A DNA stretch of 41,001 nucleotides from an uncultured Eggerthellaceae bacterium (GTDB lineage Bacteria; Actinomycetota; Coriobacteriia; Coriobacteriales; Eggerthellaceae): assembly GCA_958454405.1 (NCBI GenBank), contig CAUEBO010000020.1, forward strand, positions 1-41,001, given 5' to 3'. The first letter of the stretch is position 1, and every line of letters starts with the position of its first letter. The notes beneath the pieces were generated by a model. It worked only from the letters and a program-made list of their open reading frames with translations, had not been told where the DNA came from and did no database searches. The position numbers and the translations under genes are program-made. Below, one piece after another: positions 23,922 to 32,400 of the stretch.

Positions 23922-24816
23922 GAGGGAGGGGGACAAGCTGGCGCAGGCGTCCGCGTGCAAGCGGCAGGCGTTTTACGCGCTCGAGGACGTGCGGCGCGCG
24001 CACGGCGCGGCGCGCGTCCTCGGCGTGGCCGTCTTTGCGCTCATCGTGGCGAATGCGCTGCTCGTGTTCGTCGAGCCCCAGATCGATGCGCCAGCGGGCG
24101 TCTCGCGCGCCCTGGTCGCGTTCGGCTTGGCGTCGAGCATCTGCTTCGGCGCCGAGTACCTGGCGCGCCTGTGGGTGGCCGATCTCGTGCACGCCGACCG
24201 GTCGCCCGCCCGTGCGCGGCTGCGCTACGCGCTTTCGCCCATGGGCATCATCGACCTTCTGGCGTTCCTTCCCGGGCTGCTGGTGCTCGTAGTGCCCGTT
24301 TCGGCCTCGGCGCTCAATGCGGCGCGCATCATCCGCCTGCTGCGCCTGATCAAGCTGTCGCGCTACATGCGCGGCCTGCGCTCCATCGCGCGCGTGTTCG
24401 AGAAGCGCCGCAGCGAGATCGTGGCGGCTTTCATGGTGCTGGCGCTGCTCACCGTCATGGCCAGCGTTCTCATGTACGAAGCGGAGCATCCCGTGCAGCC
24501 CGAAAAGTTCGACAGCGTGCTCGCGGGCATGTACTGGGCCATGACCACCATAACCACCACCGGCTACGGCGATCTCGTGCCCGTGACGGCGGCGGGGCGC
24601 CTCATCGGGTTCCTCACCATGGTGCTCTCCATCGGCGTGGTCGCCATTCCCGCCGGCATCTTCTCGGCCGGCTTCGTGTCGGAGTTCCGCGCCCAGGACG
24701 CCCGGGCGCGCGATGGTCGCGACGACGGCATGCCGGATGGGGACGGCGTGCCCGATGGGGGTGCCGCGCTGGAAGTGGACGCCCTGCACGATGCACACGG
24801 AGCGCGCAGGCGCTGA
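23914..24816 (+). CDS. Voltage-gated-type potassium channel
   Basis: 300 aa, six-helix Kv-like architecture. S1-S3 hydrophobic helices cover residues 35-130. An S4-like helix rich in regularly spaced arginines (ARIIRLLRLIKLSRYMRGL, 137-155) follows. S5 starts near 168, the pore loop has the K+ selectivity filter TTTGYGD (214-220), and S6 (LIGFLTMVLSIGVVAIPAGIF) ends the channel. The acidic C-terminus (DGRDDGMPDGDGVPDG) replaces the RCK domain of many bacterial channels. The ATG at 23914 is used; a GTG at 23890 gives 8 more residues. It overlaps the upstream gene by 8 bp. Confidence 0.92.
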   Translation: MSEREGDKLAQASACKRQAFYALEDVRRAHGAARVLGVAVFALIVANALLVFVEPQIDAPAGVSRALVAFGLASSICFGAEYLARLWVADLVHADRSPARARLRYALSPMGIIDLLAFLPGLLVLVVPVSASALNAARIIRLLRLIKLSRYMRGLRSIARVFEKRRSEIVAAFMVLALLTVMASVLMYEAEHPVQPEKFDSVLAGMYWAMTTITTTGYGDLVPVTAAGRLIGFLTMVLSIGVVAIPAGIFSAGFVSEFRAQDARARDGRDDGMPDGDGVPDGGAALEVDALHDAHGARRR

Positions 24817-24853
24817 GGCTGGGCGGGCGGTTGCGATGCGACGCCGGGGTCTG

Positions 24854-24878
24854 GCGCAGGGTTGCGGCTGCCCTGCGC
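24854..24878. terminator. Candidate hairpin between convergent channel and patatin genes
   Basis: GCGCAGGG (24854-24861) and CCCTGCGC (24871-24878) form an 8-bp stem with a 9-nt loop in the short convergent gap. No T-tract, so assignment rests on position. Confidence 0.4.
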
Positions 24879-24885
24879 AAGGCTA

Positions 24886-25824
24886 TCAGCAGGCCAGGTA
24901 CCGCTCGAGCGCGGGCCAGGCGCGGGCGGCCTCAGCGTAGCCCTGCTCGTAGAGGGCGAACAGCTTGTCCGGATCCTTCTCCATGCTGCCCACGGTGACG
25001 GGCTCGGGCGGGCGGATGAGGAACAACCTCCCCTCGTCATGCAGACGGGGCAGAGCCCGGTACATGCGGTTGTACTCGAAGTGGCGGTGCTGGAGGCGTT
25101 CGATGTAATGCGGGAAGTCGGCGTAGCGCTGGCGCAGGATGGCCATGAGCTTGTTGGCGCCCTTCACGTAATCGGCCGCCTGCGTGAGCACGACGATGTG
25201 CTTCTTCGCTCCCGTCAGCATCGAGTAGACGATGGGCACGCTGTCGCAGGTGCCGCCGTCCAGCAGCAGCTTGCCGTCGGCCTCCACGATCTGGCTCACC
25301 AGCGGCATGGACGACGACGCGACGAGGTAGGGCAGGTCGGCGCGCGAATCGGCGAACTCGTGGTAGTCGGCCTCGCCGGTGACGAGGTCGCTCGATACGG
25401 CGACGAGGCGCATGGGGGATTCGTCGAAGGCGGCGTAGTTGAACGGCTCAAGCTTGTTGGGCACTTCGTCGAAGGCGAACTCGCGTCCGCAGGCGTTGCC
25501 CGTGCGCACGAAGCTCTTCAGCGACAGATAGCGCCAGTCGGTGCAGTACTTCGTGTTGAGGTAGCAGGTGCGCCCGTCTTCGCCGGCTACGTAGTTGTAG
25601 CCGCACAGGGCCCCGGCCGACACGCCTATCACGCGCTCGCAGAACAGCTTCCGGTCCATGAAGAAGTCCAGCACGCCGGCGGTGAACTGGCCGCGCATGG
25701 CGCCGCCTTCCAGCACGAGGTTCACCGGTTCTGCGGCGCAGCCGAGCCAGGCGGGCTCGTGGACGGAGGCTTGCTTGCTCGCGGGGGAGACGCCCGCGGT
25801 GACGTGCTGGACGGATTCGCTCAT
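24886..25824 (-). CDS. Patatin-like phospholipase
   Basis: 312 aa, the YjjU-like bacterial patatin group. VNLVLEGGAMRGQFTAGVLD holds the oxyanion loop (GGAMRG), VIGVSAGALCGYNY the nucleophile Ser69 in GxSxG, and KLLLDGGTCDS the catalytic Asp189, completing the Ser-Asp dyad. AASSSMPLVSQIV-type sequence before the DGG is also usual. It should hydrolyse acyl ester bonds of lipids in the cytoplasm or at the membrane. No signal peptide. The ATG at 25824 follows GAAAGGAACC; the open frame reaching to 26562 on this strand crosses the thioredoxin gene and is spurious. Likely monocistronic, with TATACT as a possible -10 at 25853-25858. Confidence 0.92.
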   Translation of the reverse strand: MSESVQHVTAGVSPASKQASVHEPAWLGCAAEPVNLVLEGGAMRGQFTAGVLDFFMDRKLFCERVIGVSAGALCGYNYVAGEDGRTCYLNTKYCTDWRYLSLKSFVRTGNACGREFAFDEVPNKLEPFNYAAFDESPMRLVAVSSDLVTGEADYHEFADSRADLPYLVASSSMPLVSQIVEADGKLLLDGGTCDSVPIVYSMLTGAKKHIVVLTQAADYVKGANKLMAILRQRYADFPHYIERLQHRHFEYNRMYRALPRLHDEGRLFLIRPPEPVTVGSMEKDPDKLFALYEQGYAEAARAWPALERYLAC

Positions 25825-26154
25825 GGACGGTTCCTTTCTTCGCTCGCGATCCAGTATATCGCTTCGCCGGCCGGACGTGGAAGCAGCGGGGCGACGGACG
25901 GTTCGGGATGGCATCGGCCCGTTTCCCGCAGGCTGCTTTGTGGAGCAACCGTGGAGGCGACGGCGGCGGATGCGCCGCTCGCGGGACCGATATGCCGGGA
26001 AAGCCCACAAACGGTAACAATTCGATATACAGTTTGCGAAATGGTTTATAATCGCCTCATGCAAACGGAACGCGTCCCGAAGGGGCGCAGCGAGAAGCGG
26101 CGCGTGCGCCGCAGGCCCGGCCGCATGGGCGGTCGAGATCAAAGGAGGCTTTTC
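25825..26154. other. Divergent promoter region of patatin and thioredoxin genes
   Basis: 330 bp with no gene. On the minus strand TATACT (25853-25858) is a candidate -10 for the patatin gene. On the + strand a perfect TATAAT lies at 26047-26052. The DNA around 26010-26060 is locally AT-rich. Confidence 0.5.
26047..26052 (+). promoter_or_regulatory. -10 element of trxA
   Basis: A consensus TATAAT about 103 bp before the thioredoxin start; -35 not clear (TTCGAT at 26021 is 20 bp away). The leader between them is GC-rich and has no recognised riboswitch. Confidence 0.5.
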
Positions 26155-26463
26155 ATGAGCGAGGTCGTATCTTCTTCCGAGTTCCAGTCCAAGGTGCTCG
26201 ACGCGCAAGGCCCTGTGCTCGTCGACTTCTTCGCCACGTGGTGCGGCCCGTGCAAGATGCTCGCGCCCACCATCGACGAGATCGCGGGCGAGCAGGCCGG
26301 CAAGGTCGCCGTGTACAAACTCGACATCGACCAGAGCCCCGACATCGCCCAGCGCTACGGCGTGATGAGCGTCCCGACTCTCATGGTGTTCGAGAACGGC
26401 CAGGTGAAGACCCAGGCCGTGGGCGTGCAGCCCAAGCAGAACATCCTGTCGATGCTGGCGTAA
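26155..26463 (+). CDS. trxA: Thioredoxin
   Basis: 102 aa, full-length classical thioredoxin. It reduces protein disulfides in the cytoplasm with thioredoxin reductase. GPVLVDFFATWCGPCKMLAP has the redox pair Cys30/Cys33 in WCGPC, and YGVMSVPTLMVFENGQ the cis-Pro loop. AAAGGAGG at 26141-26148 fixes the ATG at 26155; the frame is open much further upstream but is unrelated there. It is monocistronic with a strong terminator. Confidence 0.97.
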   Translation: MSEVVSSSEFQSKVLDAQGPVLVDFFATWCGPCKMLAPTIDEIAGEQAGKVAVYKLDIDQSPDIAQRYGVMSVPTLMVFENGQVKTQAVGVQPKQNILSMLA

Positions 26464-26488
26464 AGCGCCTGCTTCCCATCCGACGGCG

Positions 26489-26525
26489 AACGCGCCGGCC
26501 GCAATGAGCGGCCGGCGCGTTTTTT
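26489..26525 (+). terminator. Intrinsic terminator of trxA
   Basis: AACGCGCCGGCCGC (26489-26502) and GCGGCCGGCGCGTT (26508-26521) form a perfect 14-bp stem with loop AATGA, followed by a T-run (to 26525). Confidence 0.95.
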
Positions 26526-26612
26526 CTTGCAGCTCCCTGGCGCTTCGGGCGCGGGCGCTCATGCTCTGCGGCTTTCCGCGATGGCTCCTCCTCCTTCGCC
26601 GTCGCGGCGGGC

Positions 26613-28121
26613 TCAGCGCCGTGCAGGCGGAGAAGCGCGTTCCGACCGCAGCAGCAGGCGCATCTCGGCGGTGTCGTCGCTGCAGGATGCGCGGGCCTCT
26701 CCTCGATAGCGCTCGGCAAGGGCGGCCACCGAGGCCAGTCCGGTGCCGTCGCCTGCTCGCTTGGTCGATTTAGCAGGATGCGCCAGCACCCCGCCGGGCG
26801 CCGCCGCGGCGAGCGCCTGGGCGTCGGCGGGCGTGCAGCTGTTCCGCACCGCAACCAACACGGCGCTGCCTGCCATCCGGGCCTCGGCGCGCAAGAACAG
26901 CGCGCCCGCTTCTCCATGCGTGCCACCCGGTTTCCCGATCGCGGTGCCTGTCTGCGCAGATCCCGCGGGCGCGCCCTGGCCGCTCGCCGCATCTGGCGTG
27001 CTTGCGTCCGGAGCGCGGGCTGCGCCGTCCGCCGCACCGCACGCGGCTGCCCGCTCGCAGGCTTCCGCCGCGTTTTCCAGCAGGTTCGCCAGCGCCATGC
27101 AGAAATCCGTTTCGGGCAGCGGCAAGCGCTCGGGCAGAGCGAGTTCGAACGACGTTTCGGCTCCGCAGGCGCGCGCCCGCTCGGCGAAATGGGAGGCCAC
27201 GGAATCCACGGCGAAGTTGGCCGCGTAGCGCCCTTGTCCGCCATCGCTTCGCGTGCCCTGCTCGCCCAGGTACGCGCGCAGGCCCTCCAGGTCGTTCTCG
27301 TCGGCGAAGGAGCGGATGAGCAGCAGCTGGTGGCGGAAGTCGTGGCGTGCCTGGGCCGTTTCGCGCAGCATGCGGCGCAGATCCTCGTAGCGCGCGTGCT
27401 GCATGCTCTCCAACTGGGCTGCCTCGCGCAAGCGCGCGTTCTCCATGGTGGCGCTCAGCGCGGAGAACAGCACGACGTAGGATGCGACCAGCAAAAAGGC
27501 CAGGGTGGCCACGGCCAGTGCGTAGAGGGCGTCCGCCCAGATTGAGCCGAACTCCACCGAATAGGCCAGTGCGTACAGCGCATTCGCCACGATGAAGAAC
27601 GCCGCCGGCACCGCGGCGAGCCGCCGCCAGAGCGCGTTGTCCTCGATGTGCTCGATGCCCCAGCGTATCGTGCGGGCGAACAGCGGCGCCAGCAGAAGCG
27701 GGCCGAAGGAGCACACGGCGGCGTCCAGCATGCGCCGCGCTCCGAAGCTCCATTCGAGCGCCACGGTGCGCAGCAGCACGTCGTAGGCCAGGACGGCGAT
27801 GGCCGCCGCCCCCATGGCGCTGAAGAGCACGAACAGCCGCTTGCTCCACGGCATCCGCGTGAGCGCCGCGAGCGAGGCGAGGGAGACGGCCAGCAAAGGG
27901 ACGGTGGCCCAGATACCCTCCTCGCCGGCGAAAAGCACCACCCCCGCGCCGGCGGCAAGGCAGCTGGCGGCGATGATGCCCGCCGCGATGCCGACCGTCG
28001 CCCTGAACGAGAAGCGCAGCCGCCCGCGCACCGCCAGCAGCACGAGGAAGAACATCACGAGGCAGGTGGGCGCGTTGCGCACGACGTACCAGAGGATTCC
28101 CATGACGACGTCGCCCGGCAT
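26613..28121 (-). CDS. HPK10-type sensor histidine kinase (AgrC-like)
   Basis: 502 aa. Six or seven membrane helices (residues 8-222) form the sensor. A helical linker leads to the phospho-acceptor box TAQARHDFRHQLLLIRSF with His260, then the GHKL ATPase with N-box CMALANLLENAAEAC (Asn346/Asn350) and G-box GDGTGLASV (457-465). The RHDFxxH box and missing classical D-box place it with AgrC/ComD-like kinases, which often sense peptides. About 50 Ala/Gly/Pro-rich residues (356-408, GAADGAARAPDASTPDAASG onward) are inserted in the ATPase domain after the N-box, much longer than usual. It starts 8 bp after its response-regulator partner. No peptide-precursor gene was found beside it, so the signal is unknown. 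Confidence 0.9.
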   Translation of the reverse strand: MPGDVVMGILWYVVRNAPTCLVMFFLVLLAVRGRLRFSFRATVGIAAGIIAASCLAAGAGVVLFAGEEGIWATVPLLAVSLASLAALTRMPWSKRLFVLFSAMGAAAIAVLAYDVLLRTVALEWSFGARRMLDAAVCSFGPLLLAPLFARTIRWGIEHIEDNALWRRLAAVPAAFFIVANALYALAYSVEFGSIWADALYALAVATLAFLLVASYVVLFSALSATMENARLREAAQLESMQHARYEDLRRMLRETAQARHDFRHQLLLIRSFADENDLEGLRAYLGEQGTRSDGGQGRYAANFAVDSVASHFAERARACGAETSFELALPERLPLPETDFCMALANLLENAAEACERAAACGAADGAARAPDASTPDAASGQGAPAGSAQTGTAIGKPGGTHGEAGALFLRAEARMAGSAVLVAVRNSCTPADAQALAAAAPGGVLAHPAKSTKRAGDGTGLASVAALAERYRGEARASCSDDTAEMRLLLRSERASPPARR

Positions 28122-28129
28122 GCTCGCCC

Positions 28130-28849
28130 CTACTTCCGGCCGTTCGAGAACAGATAGTCGAAGTAGTGGTTGCGCGCCTCGGTGCGTGACGATTGCCGAA
28201 CGGGCAGTTTCGTGCCGTCGTCCATGAGGAAGCAGCCGTCGTCGGTGAGATCATCGGCGTGCGCGAAGTTCACCATGATGCCGCGGTTGCAGACGAAGAA
28301 CTGCGGGTAGGGATCCACCATGTCTGCGAGCCGGCCGAACGATTGACGCCATCGCAGCATGCCGTTCACGGTGCTGATGTTCAGATAGTGCCCGTCGGCG
28401 GTGATGGAGCGCACCTGCGACAGCGGCACGTTCGCCACGGCGGAGCCGTCGTGGACGCGCAGCACGGTTTCGTCGCCGGCAAGGCGGGTGATCGCCTCGT
28501 CGAGCGCTTGGGCGATGTCGTCGGGGGAGAAGGGCTTGGTCAGATAATGGAAGGCGCGCACGCGAAAGCCCTCGACGGCGTGCTCGCTCGAAACCGTGGT
28601 GAAGATGATGAGGCCGGGATAGTTCTCGCGCCGCAGCCGCTCGGCTATCTCGATGCCGTTCGCACCGTCCAAGAACACGTCCAGAAATACGAGGTCGAAG
28701 GCGAGCGCGTCGGTTGTGGCGAACAGGTCTTCGCCGCTATGGAAGCGGTTGGTCTCGCAGGTGCGGCCCCGTTTCTCCAAGTGGGAACGGAGCGCTTGCT
28801 CAAGGGTTTCGGCGTCGCGAGCACAATCGTCGACGATGGCGATTCTCAT
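28130..28849 (-). CDS. LytTR-family response regulator (AgrA-like)
   Basis: 239 aa. Receiver domain 1-120: MRIAIVDDCARDAETL (acidic Asp7/Asp8), phospho-acceptor Asp57 in DLVFLDVFLDG, and YLTKPF near 107. LytTR DNA-binding domain 140-239: VRSITADGHYLNISTVNG, RWRQSFGRLADMV, FFVCNRGIMVNFAHADDLTD. Such proteins bind paired 9-10-bp direct repeats about 20-21 bp apart. ATG 28849 is used (GAAAGAG upstream); an ATG at 28924 would add 25 odd residues. It is first in an operon with the kinase. Paired direct repeats of the expected spacing occur 123 bp upstream of it and before the adhesin gene, making both candidate targets. Confidence 0.92.
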   Translation of the reverse strand: MRIAIVDDCARDAETLEQALRSHLEKRGRTCETNRFHSGEDLFATTDALAFDLVFLDVFLDGANGIEIAERLRRENYPGLIIFTTVSSEHAVEGFRVRAFHYLTKPFSPDDIAQALDEAITRLAGDETVLRVHDGSAVANVPLSQVRSITADGHYLNISTVNGMLRWRQSFGRLADMVDPYPQFFVCNRGIMVNFAHADDLTDDGCFLMDDGTKLPVRQSSRTEARNHYFDYLFSNGRK

Positions 28850-28971
28850 CGGTCTCTTTCTACGGTACAAGCCGGCAGGGAGGGGCTCGTTTGAACGGTG
28901 CGCGTCGCGTGTGCGGGGCGTCATCGAGCCTCCTTTCCATTTTGGCGGTATCGTCGAACATCGACAGATGT

Positions 28972-29001
28972 TTTCGTGCCAGAATACCGTGTTTCATGCC
29001 A
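28972..29001. promoter_or_regulatory. Direct-repeat pair A, candidate LytTR site
   Basis: TTTCGTGCCA (28972-28981) and TTTCATGCCA (28992-29001) are 10-bp direct repeats with 9/10 identity and a 20-bp period, the geometry LytTR regulators need. It lies 123 bp from the response-regulator start. The same repeats at the same period occur at 29395-29424. Binding is inferred. Confidence 0.6.
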
Positions 29002-29023
29002 GCTTGCACGGGACGCCGTTGCG

Positions 29024-29060
29024 AATGCTCTGATTGGGGACATTTCCCGATTGGAGCATT
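29024..29060 (+). ncRNA. 17-bp hairpin with G-U wobbles, part of a possible structured RNA
   Basis: AATGCTCTGATTGGGGA (29024-29040) pairs along its whole length with TTCCCGATTGGAGCATT (29044-29060) around a CAT loop if G-U pairs are allowed (31/53, 32/52, 35/49, 39/45). On the opposite strand these four become A-C mismatches, so the structure belongs to + strand RNA. Transcription here is not shown. Confidence 0.45.
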
Positions 29061-29070
29061 TCTGCAGTCT

Positions 29071-29155
29071 TCGCGAAGGTGGGGCTGCGTTTATGAAAAG
29101 CCCGTTCGGGACAGAAAACGGCGTTAGTTTATCGTCGGAGGCCCCGCCTTCGCGA
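29071..29155 (+). ncRNA. Long-range inverted repeat in the divergent gap
   Basis: TCGCGAAGGTGGGGC (29071-29085) pairs with GCCCCGCCTTCGCGA (29141-29155): 14 Watson-Crick pairs and one U-G wobble on the + strand. Two more wobbles can extend it (70/156, 86/140). Between the arms is a small CCCG-TT-CGGG hairpin (29101-29110) and the first arm of the next inverted repeat. Confidence 0.45.
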
Positions 29156-29267
29156 GCCCGTTGAAAGGGGCGCTGCTGCGACCAGGTCCTTCGCAAGAGC
29201 TTGGCAAAAATGGGCGCTGAAGCATGTTCGCGCTTCCTCTGAAATGATCAACTGACGCCGTTTTCTG
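29112..29267 (+). ncRNA. 24-nt imperfect inverted repeat interleaved with the previous one
   Basis: Arm 29112-29135 (starting CAGAAAACGGCGTTAG) pairs with arm 29244-29267 (ending CTGACGCCGTTTTCTG): 21 Watson-Crick pairs, two G-U wobbles and one U-C mismatch. Because its first arm lies in the loop of the 29071-29155 repeat, the two form either a pseudoknot or mutually exclusive structures, as in attenuators. Confidence 0.45.
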
Positions 29268-29394
29268 CCACGAATCTCGATTTCACGTGCACAGCGGAGC
29301 CGAATGCTCCAAAAGGGTTCAGGTGCTTTCGTGCGATTCTGGGCGGTCCTCGTGCATCGGCCCCGTCGCGCCGCCCGCCGCTTGGCCGCCATGC

Positions 29395-29424
29395 TTTCGT
29401 GCCATACCGGCCCGTTTCGTGCCA
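29395..29424. promoter_or_regulatory. Direct-repeat pair B, candidate LytTR site before the adhesin gene
   Basis: TTTCGTGCCA occurs twice, identical, at 29395-29404 and 29415-29424, period 20 bp. A degenerate pair (TTTCGTGCGA at 29327, then CCTCGTGCA near 29349) lies upstream. TAAACT (29453-29458) is a possible -10, which would place the second repeat next to the -35 position, as for activators of the AgrA type. Confidence 0.6.
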
Positions 29425-29498
29425 GGCTTCGTTTTTCGGCCTCGTGCCTCGGTAAACTTTCATGTGAGGCGTGCTTTTCCCCGAGAACGAGGTGCGGA

Positions 29499-32400
29499 AT
29501 GGGTCAGATATGCAAGTGCGAACATGGAAGCAAGCGGGCGGCGTTCGCGGCATTGCTCACAACGGGTCTGCTGGCAGCGGCGCTCGCGCTCGCCAACCTC
29601 GCGGCCCCGGCGCCCGCCTACGCGGCCGAGCTGCAAGGCTCGGGCACGGCCGACGACCCCGTGCTCATCTACACTGCCGAGGACTTCGCCACATGGTGCC
29701 AAAGCCTGGGCACCATGGGCAGGGAACAGGAGCACAACCAGCACGCCCGTCTCATGGCCGACCTCACCAGCGGCGAGGGCTACGGAGGCGCCATCACCGA
29801 CGACATCGCTGACAAAATGAACCACCTCGACCTGCAAGCAGCCGAGCTCGACGGCAACCACCACCTCATGGAACTCCAGCTCACTGCGGGCCATAACGGC
29901 GGCGCCCTGTTCCACACCGGCGGGAAGCCGTACGGGCAGGGCGGCAACACCAGCTCCACCGTCATCAAGGACCTCCACCTCGTTGGCCAGGTGCAGTACA
30001 CGAGCGGCCACGGCGGCTCTCGCTGCGCCGCCACCCTGTTCGAGGTCGTCGGCGAGGAAAACGGTCGAGCCGAAGACGACCGCAGCCTCGAAATTCGCGA
30101 TTGCACGAACCAGGCGTCCGTGATCGGCGATGACGCCGCCGGCGGCTTCATCGGCAAGTACTACGACAACCAGCAGGGCAACCTGGTTATCACGCGCTGC
30201 GCGAACTTCGGCGACGTCACCGCCAACGGCGGCGGATACGGAGCCACTTCCGGCAATGCCGGCGGCATAGTGGGCTACATCAAAACGATGAGCGCAGGGG
30301 GCCCTTGCACCATGCAGCACTGCTCCAACAACGGCACCATCACGGCGCGCGGCGGTGACGCCGGCGGGCTGACGGGGTATGTATATGTCAAGCAGAACCC
30401 AGCGTACGATTTCGATTACTGCTTCAACCAAGGAACCATCTCCGTTTCCGACAACAGCAACCCGCACGCCGGCGGCATGGTGGGCTTCCTTGACGGCCAA
30501 GGGCACGATGTCCTCCCCATCACCCACACGGCATGCTACAACACGGGCACCATCGATGCTTCGTTTGCGAACGCCGGCGGCATCTTCGGCGGTCGCAACG
30601 TCACGGTGAGCCTTTCCCGCTGCTACACCTGCACCGCAAGCGTGCCGCATTGGTATAGTGCCAGCAGCGATCTCAACGGCACTTTCATAGGCGAGATCGA
30701 GTTCTTGGCCGGTGTGGCTTATGATTTGGGTTATGAAGCATATACAGAGAGAAGCAACAGCCACGAAAGCTGTTTGGATTATCCTAATTACGCCTATCCG
30801 CTGCTCAAAGACGCAGGTGCCGGCAAGATTGTCACCACGTCGTGGGTGATGCCCCTGACCGGCGAAGCGGTGGACGGCACCTGCTATTGGAACACGGTCC
30901 CCGCTAGTCCCTCCATGAACGTGCCCGAAGGCTATCATCTTGCCTACTGGACGCGCGAGGCCCCCAAGGCCGACGGCACGTGGGACGCGCCGCCCAAAGA
31001 GTACCGGATGGACAACGACGATATCCATGATCGCCTCTACGGCGGCACGCCCGTCTTCTACGCCTACTGCGTGCCCAACTTCTACACCGTCGAGTTCGAC
31101 CTGAACGCGCCCTCCAGAGACAACTACAAGATGGACCCGTCGAAAGAACAGACGACCGGGAAGACGGCCAAAACGGTCGTGAAGGGCGAGCCCCTCGGCG
31201 CGCTGCCCGTCTGCTATTACACGGGCACGCCCGCCAACGAGGGCTGCCCCTTCCTGGGGTGGGCCACCAAGCCCGACGGGAACAACCCCACGGCGGACTG
31301 GGTGAACGAGGGCACCACCGACCTCTCCGACTATCTGGACGAGAAAACGAACTCCGTCACGCTGTACGCGCAATGGGGCACCGAAAGGCTCAAGCAGTTC
31401 GAGATCATCCGGCAGCCCGAGGACTGGCCGTACACGTCCGCCCTCGCAGACGGCGACCACGGAGTCTGGTTCGACTTCGCCACGAGCTATCCCGTGTACG
31501 ACACCTCCAACTTCGACACGACGCTGCAGCGCAAGAAGGACGGCGTCCTGGGCGGCACGTGGGAGGACGTGGACGGCGTCGGACTCAACGGCACCTACTG
31601 CAGCTTCGACATCGAATCGGCCGACGAGGCCCGCTACGACTACCGTTTCAAGATAGAGTACCGCGACGCGTGGTACAGCAGCACCGTCTACACCGGCTCG
31701 GCGCGCATCGTGCTGGACATCCCGCAGACGGCGGCGGAAGTCTCCTCCGTCAAGCTGAAGGACGACACGGTTGAAGACGAGATTTTGGGCAGGCACTCCT
31801 ACGACATCGCCGCGAGACTCGTCGGCGACGTGCCCGTGCTTATGGACCAAGAGGACGAATTCGATTACGGCCATCTGGTGTGGATAGAAGGCGGCCCCGC
31901 CAACATCGTCACGGAGAAGCGCTCTATCGAGGGCAGAACGATCGAGCTGGAGAACCAGCACCTGCAGGAGGGGCAGTCCTACACGCTGTGCGTGGCGCGC
32001 GCATCCTACCAGTACGGCAAACCCCGCTATTACCAAGGCGAAAGCGAGCCGTACCGCGTGCCGTTCGTCGTGCCGTATGCCGACAAGGTGGCGGCCAGCA
32101 TCACGGCGGCGCAAGTGTCGAGCGAGCCCGTGGTGGACGGCGGCAAAGCGGTCGACTTCAACGCAGACTACTCGGTGCCCGTCAACGGAACGTTCAACTT
32201 GGCGGCGGACGCGAGCTGGGCGCAACCCGTCTCCTACGAGGTGGCCGGCCAGTGGCAGTACAGGCTCGAAAGTGGGCGCTGGGTCGACGTGCCCGACGAT
32301 TACTTCGCCAAGGACGCCGACGGCAACCCGATCAGGGGCATGGTGTGGACCGACGACCGCAAGCAGGCGCGCCTGTACGCCTCGCTGGACGCCAAGGCGG

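Noticed and set aside
28921..29553. Short minus-strand frames in the regulator-adhesin gap with repeated WHETxRYGTK-like peptides
   Set aside because: The repeated peptide is simply translation of the TGGCAYGAAA direct repeats; no ribosome sites, and the DNA-level repeat explains the similarity.
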